DNA of 25,772 bases from Lachnospiraceae bacterium (GTDB lineage: Bacteria; Bacillota_A; Clostridia; Lachnospirales; Lachnospiraceae): positions 1 through 25,772 of the forward strand of contig JAILDD010000112.1 of assembly GCA_024689605.1 (NCBI GenBank), read 5' to 3'. Position 1 is the first letter of the stretch. Every line of letters starts with the position of its first letter. Under the pieces are notes generated by a model. That model searched no databases. It was not told the origin of the DNA and saw only the letters and a list, made by a program, of their open reading frames with translations. Positions 7,669 to 15,013 of the stretch are shown here, one piece after another. The position numbers were made by a program, and so were the translations under genes.

Positions 7669-7857
7669 ATGGCTGTGATCCATATTATGTCGCTTGATGC
7701 TGTTACGGTACAGGCGGTTAAGAATAAGCGCTACAGCGAAGAAAAGATTGTCGAACTGAACTACAGGCTGCAGGCTGATACGAAAAAAAAAAGTTTTCCT
7801 GATCGTAATGACCGCTTTTTCCGTATTCTTATTTGTCTATGGAATATTTACCCTTAA
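7669..7857 (+). CDS. N-terminal part of a two-helix membrane protein, cut off by a poly-A frameshift
   Basis: ATG 7669 is preceded by GGGAGGGAG at a five-base spacing, a strong ribosome site. The first 40 residues (MAVIHIMSLDAVTVQAVKNK, then a Tyr/Glu-rich stretch to TKKK) look native. At the run of ten A (7783-7792) the frame goes on into sequence unlike a protein and stops at 7857. Removing one A joins it to the next frame, which begins VFLIVMTAFSVFLFVYGIF, a perfect membrane helix. This is therefore the 5' end of the gene listed at 7808-8428. Confidence 0.6.
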   Translation: MAVIHIMSLDAVTVQAVKNKRYSEEKIVELNYRLQADTKKKSFPDRNDRFFRILICLWNIYP

Positions 7858-8428
7858 GCGTTCAATAGGTTTTCCGGAAGCAATTCCCATAGTTCTTTCA
7901 TTTTTCCCCATTATAGCAATTGTGGGTCTGGCGGTCTGGTTTTTATCGATAGGATATATCAGCTGGCAGTGGAATGATCTTATCCGGAAGTACTACCCGT
8001 CTGTTTATACTGTCATTAAGGGCAGACCGGATGCTGCCGGTTTCTCAGATACTGATAAAACATCAGGCACTTCCAAAACGCCAGATACTTCTGACGTTTC
8101 AGGGCAGACTGAAAATGCGGAGTTTGCGGCTCTGGAAAAAGATATTGAGCAGCTGAACAGTATATACATAAAAGCAAATAATGCCAGCCGTGCCAGGTAT
8201 CACAGTCTTTATAATTCAATTTACGAGAAACTGCTTGAGATGGAAAGCAATGGGATGATCGTTTTGGAGCCCGGAAAAAAGGGACTTGGCTATCTGCGTG
8301 AACTGCTGATAAATGACGGCCCCGAGTTTTCCTATACGATTATATTCTGGTGCAAAGGCAATGAATCAAAAAAGTACAGGATCGGTGTATGCATAAGGGG
8401 AATTCCCATATGCAAGCCGAATGACTGA
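7808..8428 (+). CDS. Membrane protein of unknown function (main part of the poly-A frameshifted gene)
   Basis: Read from the internal ATG at 7808, 206 residues; joined to the segment at 7669 the full product would be about 250. The first helix lies at about residues 1-16 of this piece (with the preceding VFLIV), the second at about 27-50 (IPIVLSFFPIIAIVGLAVWFLSIG). Then comes a Ser/Thr/Asp-rich linker (about 75-103), a charged helical stretch (EKDIEQLNSIYIKANNASRA) and a C-terminal beta-rich part ending in ICIRGIPIC-like strands. There is no good ribosome site at 7808, which supports the idea that translation really begins at 7669. No family is recognised. Confidence 0.6.
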   Translation: MTAFSVFLFVYGIFTLKRSIGFPEAIPIVLSFFPIIAIVGLAVWFLSIGYISWQWNDLIRKYYPSVYTVIKGRPDAAGFSDTDKTSGTSKTPDTSDVSGQTENAEFAALEKDIEQLNSIYIKANNASRARYHSLYNSIYEKLLEMESNGMIVLEPGKKGLGYLRELLINDGPEFSYTIIFWCKGNESKKYRIGVCIRGIPICKPND

Positions 8429-8481
8429 CGCCGTCGAGGCTTTCATCTGTGTCCAAATTAGTGTGAAGGAGAGTGCAGTCT

Positions 8482-9894
8482 ATGTTTAAATGCGATTATA
8501 AGACACTTAAGATATCTTTTAATGAATTTCAGAGTTTTGAAGATCATGAAATGCCTGAAGATGATGATTTCTGTCTGCTTGAGCTGAAGGACGGGGGCTG
8601 CACCGCAGGAAAATGGAATACTGCGACGGGGGAATTCATACGGGGTACAGGGGATACGGTTCCTGCTGATGATGTATCAAGATGGCATCTGCTGCACTGC
8701 TATGATCTGTCAAGGTGCCTTGAGGATGAGACAACCGGGCGGATAAATAACGGCCCTGCGAAAGAAGGCGTCCATACCGTAGAGATTAGCGGCTTTAAGT
8801 CTTTTGCTGACGGCAGCTTTCCAAATGATGATCAGTACTGTCTCCTGATCTTTAAAAACGGAAGGATGTCAGCAGGGAGATGGAACAAGTGGTTTGGAGA
8901 GGATAGAGGAAGTTTTATATACGCACCGGCACTGGCTTCTTACAGTATGGATGATGTGTGGGCATGGACGGCACTAAGCACTGATGATATCTATGCCGCG
9001 GAAGAGGAAAGGCTGAAGGAGATAAAGCACGAAGAGGAGCTTAACAGGAACCCGTCGACAGATCCCGATAAGTTCATATATGGGACGGATGTTAATGCCT
9101 ACTACGAAAAGGCACTGGAAAGGCTCCGCATAGATTATCCCTGGGCTTCCCTGGCTCAGATGAGGAAGGAAAAGCGCTGGGAGATAACCCCGCTTCACGG
9201 AAAGTATGTATTTGGTCATGTAAGCAGAGCATATGACGGCACCAGGATCGTAGAAGAGTGGACGGATGGCAGTACTGCTGATGAGTTTATTGATTTTTTG
9301 TATGAGCGTACGAAAGATACTGTAAGGAAATCAGACCCCAAAGAGAAATTTAAGTATGGTACGGATATAGAAGTATATCTGGAGAAGGCATTCGAAAATG
9401 TTAAAAAGGCTTACCACTGGCTTGATAAAAAAACTGCTGAAGAATTCGTGAGCTATAAAATAGAAAAAATTGACGGCGACTGGGAGTACTTATGGAAGTT
9501 CAGTGCAAATGACGACTATTCGATTTGCTACTGCAGTTCGGGGGACGGTTTTATAAAAAGCGTGGAGCATGAATACGAGAGGGCTGCCCTCAGGGCCAAT
9601 CCGGTTGTGGCAGAGTATGATGTTCCCTTCGGCCAGATAGATATTAATGGATGGTATCTGGAAAAATATGTTGTCTCGAAACTTAAGACAGGGGACTACA
9701 AGGTAAATGTTCAGGCAGGAAACAGGTCTACAGGCGGAAACAGGGAGTTCTTTATTACCCCGGACTGCTTTGAGGCAAAGACCTACGATGAATTTCTGGA
9801 TCGCTATCTGAATATAGTTCCGGGAGGGTCATTTGGTCTGTCCAAGGAAGATCTCCTTCCGGATGAAAAGCTTAAAAGTTTCTTTGGATACTGA
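8482..9894 (+). CDS. Hypothetical protein built from two tandem duplications
   Basis: A 470-residue soluble protein. ATG 8482 is chosen because AAGGAG (8466-8471) lies ten bases upstream; an earlier GTG at 8473 overlaps that site. Unit A occurs twice: residues 3-73 and 96-167, sharing the pattern F-x-SF-x-D-x(3,4)-P-x-DD-x-[FY]CLL-x-[LF]K-[DN]G-x(3)-AG[KR]WN. Unit B occurs twice: 194-276 and 286-368, sharing DP-x-(x)KF-x-YGTD-x(3)-Y-x-EKA-[LF]E-x-[LV] and a later -F-EY/FLYER ending. A third, diverged unit may occupy 388-446. No signal peptide, membrane segment or known catalytic motif was seen. It is eight bases from a deacetylase gene and probably shares an mRNA with it. Confidence 0.72.
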   Translation: MFKCDYKTLKISFNEFQSFEDHEMPEDDDFCLLELKDGGCTAGKWNTATGEFIRGTGDTVPADDVSRWHLLHCYDLSRCLEDETTGRINNGPAKEGVHTVEISGFKSFADGSFPNDDQYCLLIFKNGRMSAGRWNKWFGEDRGSFIYAPALASYSMDDVWAWTALSTDDIYAAEEERLKEIKHEEELNRNPSTDPDKFIYGTDVNAYYEKALERLRIDYPWASLAQMRKEKRWEITPLHGKYVFGHVSRAYDGTRIVEEWTDGSTADEFIDFLYERTKDTVRKSDPKEKFKYGTDIEVYLEKAFENVKKAYHWLDKKTAEEFVSYKIEKIDGDWEYLWKFSANDDYSICYCSSGDGFIKSVEHEYERAALRANPVVAEYDVPFGQIDINGWYLEKYVVSKLKTGDYKVNVQAGNRSTGGNREFFITPDCFEAKTYDEFLDRYLNIVPGGSFGLSKEDLLPDEKLKSFFGY

Positions 9895-9902
9895 GGGGAA
9901 AT

Positions 9903-10598
9903 ATGATAAGAGCTGTACTTACGGTAGATGATATAGCATCAGCCAATACGCCTGCGCTGGTTGACTATCTGACGGAAAAGGCTATTCCGGCACTTATGTT
10001 TGCCGTGGGTGAGCATATAGAAAAATATCCCGAAAATGTGATCTACGCCCTGCAGCATGGAATGGTGGTTGGAAACCACAGTTATTCCCACCCGGATTTT
10101 GCACAGATACCTTACGAAGAAGGCATTGCTGAAATCGAAAAATGCGAGGCGCTGCTTGAAGATATCTATAATAAAGCCGGAGTGGAGCGCAGGTACAGGC
10201 CCTTCAGATTTCCCTACGGCAGCAAAGGCGGAGGAAATAAGGATAAGTACGAACGGTATTTCAGGGATAAGGGCTTCAGCAAAGTGGATGACAGGAAAAT
10301 AGTTTATCCCCGGTGGAAAGAGTCCGGTCTTGATAAAGATATAGACACGCTCTGGACCTTTGATTTCGCAGAGTACCGGATACGACCGGGCAGCGGATTT
10401 TCAATGGAAGATGTGTTTAAAAGGGTGCATGATGATGATCCTGCAGAAGGCGGCGTGCTTCTTGAAGATGACTCATACCACATAATCCTTATGCATGATC
10501 ATGAAGAGACTTATGCTATGGTTCCGGATTATTATAAGATAATGCTTGAACATATAATGGAAAACGGTGTTACTTTCGTAGAACCGGAGTTTTTATGA
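9903..10598 (+). CDS. Polysaccharide deacetylase (NodB-like), no signal peptide
   Basis: A 231-residue carbohydrate esterase family 4 domain. Motif 1 is TVDD (D9, D10), motif 2 is HSYSH (59-63), motif 3 is RFPYG (102-106), motif 4 is represented by LWTFDFAEY (150-158), and motif 5 by LMHDHEE (196-202). The metal-binding Asp and two His of the family are thus all present. The enzymes of this family remove acetyl groups from N-acetyl sugars, usually outside the cell, but here the protein starts directly with the first strand of the domain and has no leader. A cytoplasmic sugar or non-sugar amide substrate is possible. GAGGGG overlaps the preceding stop codon. Confidence 0.85.
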   Translation: MIRAVLTVDDIASANTPALVDYLTEKAIPALMFAVGEHIEKYPENVIYALQHGMVVGNHSYSHPDFAQIPYEEGIAEIEKCEALLEDIYNKAGVERRYRPFRFPYGSKGGGNKDKYERYFRDKGFSKVDDRKIVYPRWKESGLDKDIDTLWTFDFAEYRIRPGSGFSMEDVFKRVHDDDPAEGGVLLEDDSYHIILMHDHEETYAMVPDYYKIMLEHIMENGVTFVEPEFL

Positions 10599-10642
10599 TA
10601 AAATTCGGAATGTAGAAGTGCCTGAGCAGGGAGCATTCATTT

Positions 10643-11686
10643 ATGGAAGTAAAAGAAAACAAAAACAAAAGAAAACATCTTGGCATCCCGCTGGTAATAC
10701 TGATAAGCATAGCAGTTTCATTAATTTTAAACGGCTCATATCTGGGATTGGAGACAGCATGTATCAAATCCGGAAGGAACATGCCGATCCAGCGTGAGTT
10801 ATGGGGCGGCGACTGCATTGAATATGTGGGGCTATACTGGACCAGGGTAATCCTTACCCCGGCAACCTCTGTTGATGATCCTGCGCCGCCGGCCAGGGAC
10901 GAGCAGTATTTTTACATGAGGTCTTTCATTTTATATACTGTCATGCTGGCTTGTGGGCTCTGGATCATACTGTCTCTTGTAAACCGGCATTTTAAAGCAG
11001 TGCTCATTGTTGTCGGAAGCGTACTGTTTATCTGGGGCGGATTTAATTTATGGAAGAAGCTTAAGAAAATGTCGGATGAGACTCCTGTAAGGCTTCATAA
11101 CATGACCATCGTTACTTCGGACCTTCATCCGGGGGTTTACAACAAAATGTGGTATCCTCACTGTGCTTCATATCTGGTTCCGGCGGATAAGGATAACAGA
11201 TACGGGTATTCTGCCTACGAATATATGGATGATTATATTGCGCCTGAAGAAATAGAGGGTGCGGATCTTATGAGGATCATCAATACGGCAAAGGCCGTTA
11301 AGGAAAATACCAACACTGACCGTAAAGATGATTTTGCATATTATGTCAAAATTGTCTATGAGACAAGGGGGGGACATGATTCCATAAGGATAGATGGATA
11401 CGGTTCATTTCCGGAGGAATGGGATGAATTCATAAAAACTGTAAATGAGACCTGCGGTGTTGATTACCTGAGGGAAGATCCGGAACTGCAGAAATATTCC
11501 GATGAGTGGTTCAGCGAGACATACGGGATATATGACAGTGACCTGCCGGAGGGTATGAACGTGGAGCAGTTTGTTACGAATTACAAGATCGACATGAAGA
11601 GGATAAGCGGACTGTCCACCTCCGGAGATTACTGGGATTTTGTTCCGGAAAAGATTCTGGAAAATATTGCGGACAGCGGTAATTAA
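10643..11686 (+). CDS. Three-helix membrane protein of unknown function
   Basis: A 347-residue protein. A basic N-terminus leads into helix 1 (about 14-36), followed by an outside-type segment with WGGDCIEYVGLYW, helices 2 and 3 (about 93-111 and 116-134), a basic WKKLKK stop-transfer sequence, and a soluble domain of about 210 residues rich in Asp, Glu and Tyr. The soluble part is not recognised. AGGGAG at 10629-10634 supports the start. It follows the deacetylase with a 44-base gap and may be in the same transcript. Confidence 0.65.
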   Translation: MEVKENKNKRKHLGIPLVILISIAVSLILNGSYLGLETACIKSGRNMPIQRELWGGDCIEYVGLYWTRVILTPATSVDDPAPPARDEQYFYMRSFILYTVMLACGLWIILSLVNRHFKAVLIVVGSVLFIWGGFNLWKKLKKMSDETPVRLHNMTIVTSDLHPGVYNKMWYPHCASYLVPADKDNRYGYSAYEYMDDYIAPEEIEGADLMRIINTAKAVKENTNTDRKDDFAYYVKIVYETRGGHDSIRIDGYGSFPEEWDEFIKTVNETCGVDYLREDPELQKYSDEWFSETYGIYDSDLPEGMNVEQFVTNYKIDMKRISGLSTSGDYWDFVPEKILENIADSGN

Positions 11687-11690
11687 TATA

Positions 11691-11834
11691 GTACTGGGGA
11701 CACATTATGCGCCTTTTTTTGCGGATCTGTTCAGGGATGTCGCTTTCAGGACTGACATTGAATATCTGCTGAGCGAAGGCCGTGAGCGTCTCTACAGAGA
11801 TACTTACGATCTTATTATGAAACATACGAGGTAA
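11691..11834 (+). pseudogene. Remnant: C-terminal fragment of an unidentified protein
   Basis: A frame that runs to TAA 11832-11834 reads HYAPFFADLFRDVAFRTDIE, then YLLSEGRERLYRDTYDLIMK and HTR. The composition and amphipathic pattern look like a real helical C-terminus, but the frame enters from inside the preceding gene in another phase and has no start codon with a ribosome site of its own. The family is not recognised. It may equally be a chance open frame. Confidence 0.35.
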
Positions 11835-11928
11835 CAGGAATTAGGCATTAAAGCTTTATGGAAAAGATTTGTTTAAAACAGAACTATGGCTGCAGCGTAC
11901 GGACCCGGCTGCAGAAAGGAGAAAAATG

Positions 11929-12399
11929 ATGAAGAAAGCAGCAAAATACATTATGGTAATTGGCCTGTCGGCAGCGTGTCTGCTTATGTCAGCATGCGGA
12001 AGGGGCGGCCGGAATGGGGACCAGCCCGAGGAAGTAGTGGAGCTTTTTAATGATACCTGGGTTATGGAAAAATACATGAACGCCGTACAGGATTATGACC
12101 ATGTCATAAATGAGCAGGTATATTTTGACTGGGGCGGCCGTTCCATAGGACCTACAGAGTACAGATACAGGGGAATTGTTTATCTGACTGATGAGGAGGC
12201 CGAGCGCCTCCGGAATGAATATGAATGGGACCAGGTGGATGATGTTACGTTCGAATTCGGAAAGATGGAGACAGACTTCATAGGTGACGGCCCCTGGTAT
12301 TCCAGCCAGGAATTCATTAATGACAACTATTCCACGGTCATTGTACAGTACACGGTTTTTGACGGGGAAAAACTGGTGTTCGATTTCAGCCAGATGTGA
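11929..12399 (+). CDS. Small lipoprotein of unknown function
   Basis: A 156-residue protein with a lipoprotein signal: KKAAKY, a hydrophobic core and MSAC with Cys23, followed by GRGGRNGD. The mature part is acidic and aromatic-rich (FNDTWVMEKYMNAVQDYD, FEFGKMETDFIGDGPWY, FDGEKLVFDF) and is probably a beta-rich extracellular domain. The start is the second of two adjacent ATG codons because AGGAG (11917-11921) is then seven bases away; the first ATG at 11926 is possible. No family is recognised. Confidence 0.68.
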   Translation: MKKAAKYIMVIGLSAACLLMSACGRGGRNGDQPEEVVELFNDTWVMEKYMNAVQDYDHVINEQVYFDWGGRSIGPTEYRYRGIVYLTDEEAERLRNEYEWDQVDDVTFEFGKMETDFIGDGPWYSSQEFINDNYSTVIVQYTVFDGEKLVFDFSQM

Positions 12400-12424
12400 A
12401 TTAAAAACCCCCATAAAAGGGAGG

Positions 12425-12454
12425 ATGCCGGGAAGACTTTCGTCCACCCGGCAT
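12425..12454. other. Stable hairpin after the lipoprotein gene
   Basis: ATGCCGGG (12425-12432) pairs with CCCGGCAT (12447-12454), with an inner GAC-GTC pair. No T-run follows on the plus strand. On the minus strand a second short stem (CCC with GGGGG, about 12409-12423) followed by TTTTT at 12403-12407 could end transcripts from the cyclophilin gene. The hairpin probably separates two convergent genes. Confidence 0.5.
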
Positions 12455-12491
12455 GAATTATGAAAAAGTTTGTTATTGTCACTTGTTATTT

Positions 12492-12507
12492 AGGAAACCG
12501 TTTTCCT
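12492..12507. promoter_or_regulatory. LacI/CcpA-like operator half-sites (weak)
   Basis: AGGAAACCGTTTTCCT is a 16-base near-palindrome with six-base arms and the AAACCGTTT centre typical of LacI-family operators. However it lies between two convergent gene ends in an A/T-rich stretch of 220 bases that holds no other visible element, so its role is doubtful. Confidence 0.3.
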
Positions 12508-12620
12508 CTTCCTGATAGTTATATAATAAATAACAAAAATGGAAAAAGAATGGTTAAAAAATAAACGTTTCAGCAACAAAATGTAAACAAATTATGAACC
12601 TCCACATTATGTAAACGAGA

Positions 12621-13151
12621 TCATCTTTCCGGGAGTTTTTCGGGCTCCGGATACTCCACTCCGAAGGTTTCTGCGGTGATGGATTTGATGCGCTGGTCCT
12701 CTAAAGGCCTGTCGCTGTAATCGGTACGGACCTCTGCAATCTTGTTTACTACATCAAGCCCTTCGGTGATCTTTCCGAATGCGGCATACTCACCGTCCAG
12801 GTGGGGGGAGGTCTGATGCATTATGAAGAACTGGCTTCCGGCAGAGTCGGGGATCATGGTGCGTGCCATTGAAAGGACTCCGGGAGTGTGCTTGAGGTCA
12901 TTTTTAAAACCATTGTGGGTGAATTCACCCTTGATGGAATAGCCGGGGCCGCCGGTTCCGTTGCCCTTGGGATCTCCGCCCTGGAGCATGAAGCCTTTTA
13001 TTACACGGTGAAAAATAACTCCGTTATAGAAGCCCTTGTTTACGAGGCTTAAAAAGTTGTTGACGGTATTAGGAGCTATCTCGGGATAAAGCTCAGCCTT
13101 CATTACGCTTCCGTCTTCCATAGTGATGGTTATTATAGGATTTTGTGCCAT
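12621..13151 (-). CDS. Cyclophilin-type peptidyl-prolyl cis-trans isomerase
   Basis: A 176-residue cytoplasmic cyclophilin that isomerises peptide bonds before proline. Key motifs are FHRVIKGFMLQGGD (47-60, with catalytic Arg49 and Gln57), GNGTGGPGYSIKGEF (63-77), SMART-like MARTMIPDSAGSQFFIMH (95-112) and LDGEYAAFGKI (118-128). The tryptophan found at the active site of eukaryotic forms is absent, as in many bacterial ones. The start is ATG at 13151-13149 because GGAGG precedes it at normal spacing; an upstream in-frame start lacks a site. It is a single gene on the minus strand. Confidence 0.92.
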   Translation of the reverse strand: MAQNPIITITMEDGSVMKAELYPEIAPNTVNNFLSLVNKGFYNGVIFHRVIKGFMLQGGDPKGNGTGGPGYSIKGEFTHNGFKNDLKHTPGVLSMARTMIPDSAGSQFFIMHQTSPHLDGEYAAFGKITEGLDVVNKIAEVRTDYSDRPLEDQRIKSITAETFGVEYPEPEKLPER

Positions 13152-13252
13152 TTTGTTTTCCTCCTGTCTGTTTAGGGAATGTTTCCCGGTACAGCGCACC
13201 GGGATGACTTATTGTAACATACTTTGTGCAGTTTCGCACTTAGACCGCTGAA

Positions 13253-14074
13253 ATGCGGGGGATACTGGCGTCACGGTGGAGAATCGATCTATTGAAAGAG
13301 AAGATTTACACAACATTGATAAAAGAAAAAAGCTGTGATCTCTGGATCTCCGATGAGCCGGAGTTCATAAGGGAGTGCGTAAAGCAGCGCATTCCTGTCA
13401 TTGAATATACACATGCAGATCTAAAAGATGAAGATTTTCCTGATTCACATCCTAATCCTTCCGACGGTTTTCTTAGTCCCTGGGCCGCGGATTCGGTGGA
13501 TGCTGTGAAAAATGATCCTGAATATATGGAAAAAGTTATACACCGCTTTGCGGAGATTCCGATGACAGTGGCAGAAACGGATGATTTAATAATTCGCGAG
13601 CTATGTGAAGCTGATGCGGAGTCTGTGGAACGGATTTTTTCTGATGGCGGAGAATCGGGATATATTGGCATATGGTCAGATGATGTGTCAGACAAGAAAA
13701 AAGCCCTTAAGGAATATTGCAGCCTTCACTATGACCTTTATGGGTTTGGATATTATGGAGTGGAGATGAAGGGAGATGTCGTTCTTGCGGGTATAGTCGG
13801 TTTCAGGGAGTACAGGGAGAATATAGTTGAGGACGACCTTCTGAAATATGTTATTAAGGGTCGAAGTCCCGAAGAAACCCCTCTTGAACTTGGCTACGTC
13901 ATGGGTAAAAAATATCGCAGGAAGGGCTATTGCGTATCCGCATGCAGTGAGCTGATAAAAAAAATACCCGGGGATGTTTATATCATGGTGGACAGAAACA
14001 ATCTCCCGGGAATAAGAACTGCTGAAAAGATATCCGGTCAGACAGATATTTTTGCAAGTGATTCAAGTGCGTGA
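13253..14074 (+). CDS. GNAT-family acetyltransferase with N-terminal extension, C-terminus apparently truncated
   Basis: A 273-residue protein. Residues 27-110 form an alpha/beta extension (CDLWISDEPEFIRECVKQRI, then YLE-like EYMEKVIHRFAEIPMTVAET) seen in a group of clostridial two-domain acetyltransferases. The GNAT domain starts at LIIRELCEADAESV and has the acetyl-CoA loop LELGYVMGKKYRRKGYC. The expected final part after NNLPGIRTAEKISG (a GF strand and more) is missing: the frame instead runs through the last 37 bases of the opposing mecA gene. No convincing ribosome site precedes the ATG. The gene may be a decaying or 3'-truncated copy. The acyl acceptor is unknown. Confidence 0.7.
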   Translation: MRGILASRWRIDLLKEKIYTTLIKEKSCDLWISDEPEFIRECVKQRIPVIEYTHADLKDEDFPDSHPNPSDGFLSPWAADSVDAVKNDPEYMEKVIHRFAEIPMTVAETDDLIIRELCEADAESVERIFSDGGESGYIGIWSDDVSDKKKALKEYCSLHYDLYGFGYYGVEMKGDVVLAGIVGFREYRENIVEDDLLKYVIKGRSPEETPLELGYVMGKKYRRKGYCVSACSELIKKIPGDVYIMVDRNNLPGIRTAEKISGQTDIFASDSSA

Positions 14075-14895
14075 TCTTTTATCATCATGGTAAAGTGCTC
14101 ATCTATGTAAGCCTCACACATGCCGGATATGAATGATCCGCTGCAGAAATCAGAAATCACTGAACAGATGCGCTGATAGTCCTTCGCACTAAGGCTTTCG
14201 GGCTGCAGCACCAGGCAGTACATATCCTTGTCAGGACTGCAGTACAGTGTATTGCGTCCGCATGGCCTGTCTGCAACAGCAGCTGAAGCCTGCATTACAT
14301 CGTTCAGCGTTGCAAAGCGGAAGAAACGGTAATTTTTATTGTTCTCTGAAGCGCCTGAAGAAATGGGGATGGTACCATTCTTGGTTTGGCTTGCTGTATT
14401 ATTCCCGGATGCTCTTCCGCTTCCGGAAAACATTTCCCGGAAGAGGTCATGTATTGAACTCATGACCGGAGTAATCGAATCTGATATATTGCCGTTGGAA
14501 GCGATAGAGAGAGTAAAAGGATCTCCTTCGTCACCTTTTTTCACTCTTCCGCTTATCTCGATGGTATTTTCCCTGAGTTCGTCATCTTCTTCAAGCTCAT
14601 CATCCTCCGACAGGAACGAATCGGAATGGATATTGTCCGAAGAGTTACGGCCGGAAACCTTTGTTATAACTAAAACTATGATACCGGACTGCATGGGGAC
14701 TACCTCTATCATGAGAGGCTTGTCATCAGCTTCAAAGCCGAACTCACAGCTTGCCTGCTGCATCATGTCACGCAGCAGACCATTTGCCTGGGCACTTCCA
14801 AAGGTGAGCTCGCTGAAATTTAACTTGCGGGCATCCAGGTCCTCTTTGGTCAGTATGCATTTGATCTGATCATCGCTGATCTTCTCAATCCTCAT
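14038..14895 (-). CDS. mecA: Adaptor protein MecA
   Basis: A 285-residue protein. It begins MRIEKISDDQIKCILTKEDL and continues NFSELTFGSAQANGLLRDMM and ASCEFGFEADDKPLMIEVVP, the standard MecA N-terminal substrate-binding domain. Residues about 85-180 are a long acidic and Ser/Gly/Asn-rich linker. The C-terminal domain (about 190-285), including LNDVMQASAAV and CEAYIDEHFTMMIK, contacts ClpC. MecA feeds substrates to the ClpCP protease and in Bacillus controls competence and stress regulators. AGAGGGA lies upstream of the ATG. It has its own promoter and converges on the GNAT gene with a 37-base overlap. Confidence 0.93.
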   Translation of the reverse strand: MRIEKISDDQIKCILTKEDLDARKLNFSELTFGSAQANGLLRDMMQQASCEFGFEADDKPLMIEVVPMQSGIIVLVITKVSGRNSSDNIHSDSFLSEDDELEEDDELRENTIEISGRVKKGDEGDPFTLSIASNGNISDSITPVMSSIHDLFREMFSGSGRASGNNTASQTKNGTIPISSGASENNKNYRFFRFATLNDVMQASAAVADRPCGRNTLYCSPDKDMYCLVLQPESLSAKDYQRICSVISDFCSGSFISGMCEAYIDEHFTMMIKDHALESLAKISV

Positions 14896-14922
14896 GTTAC
14901 GTTGTCCCTCTTTAGTGTTGTC

Positions 14923-14941
14923 TATACTTACTGTAAGTATA
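14923..14941. promoter_or_regulatory. Palindromic operator overlapping the mecA -10 box
   Basis: TATACTTACTGTAAGTATA is a perfect inverted repeat (8-base arms, 3-base centre) that covers the -10 box and the start region of the mecA promoter. A protein bound here would block transcription. The sequence does not resemble CtsR, HrcA or OhrR sites known to me. Confidence 0.65.
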
Positions 14942-14964
14942 AGGAATTATGTGTTAATAGTCAA
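14936..14964 (-). promoter_or_regulatory. Sigma-A-type promoter of mecA
   Basis: Reading the minus strand: -35 TTGACT (14964-14959), a 17-base spacer, and -10 TATACT (14941-14936). This is a near-consensus promoter about 40 bases upstream of the mecA ATG. Confidence 0.85.
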
Positions 14965-14969
14965 CGACC

Positions 14970-15013
14970 AGGGGTCAGACCCCTTGGACATTTAGTCCAA
15001 AGGGGCTGACCCT
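14970..15013. repeat. GGGGTCAGACCCC-type hairpin repeat
   Basis: AGGGGTCAGACCCCTTGGAC (14970-14989) pairs with GTCCAAAGGGGCTGACCCT (14995-15013) around the loop ATTTA. GGGGTCAGACCCC-like palindromes recur between genes in many bacterial genomes. The last codons of the ohrR-like gene and its stop lie inside the element. There is no T-run, so termination would have to rely on the stem alone. Confidence 0.75.

Noticed and set aside
13306..13695. 129-codon minus-strand frame inside the GNAT gene
   Set aside because: The plus strand has clear acetyltransferase motifs; the reverse frame is Ser-rich shadow sequence.
14339..14869. 176-codon plus-strand frame opposite mecA
   Set aside because: It mirrors the acidic linker of MecA (a Ser-rich antisense run) and MecA itself is certain.
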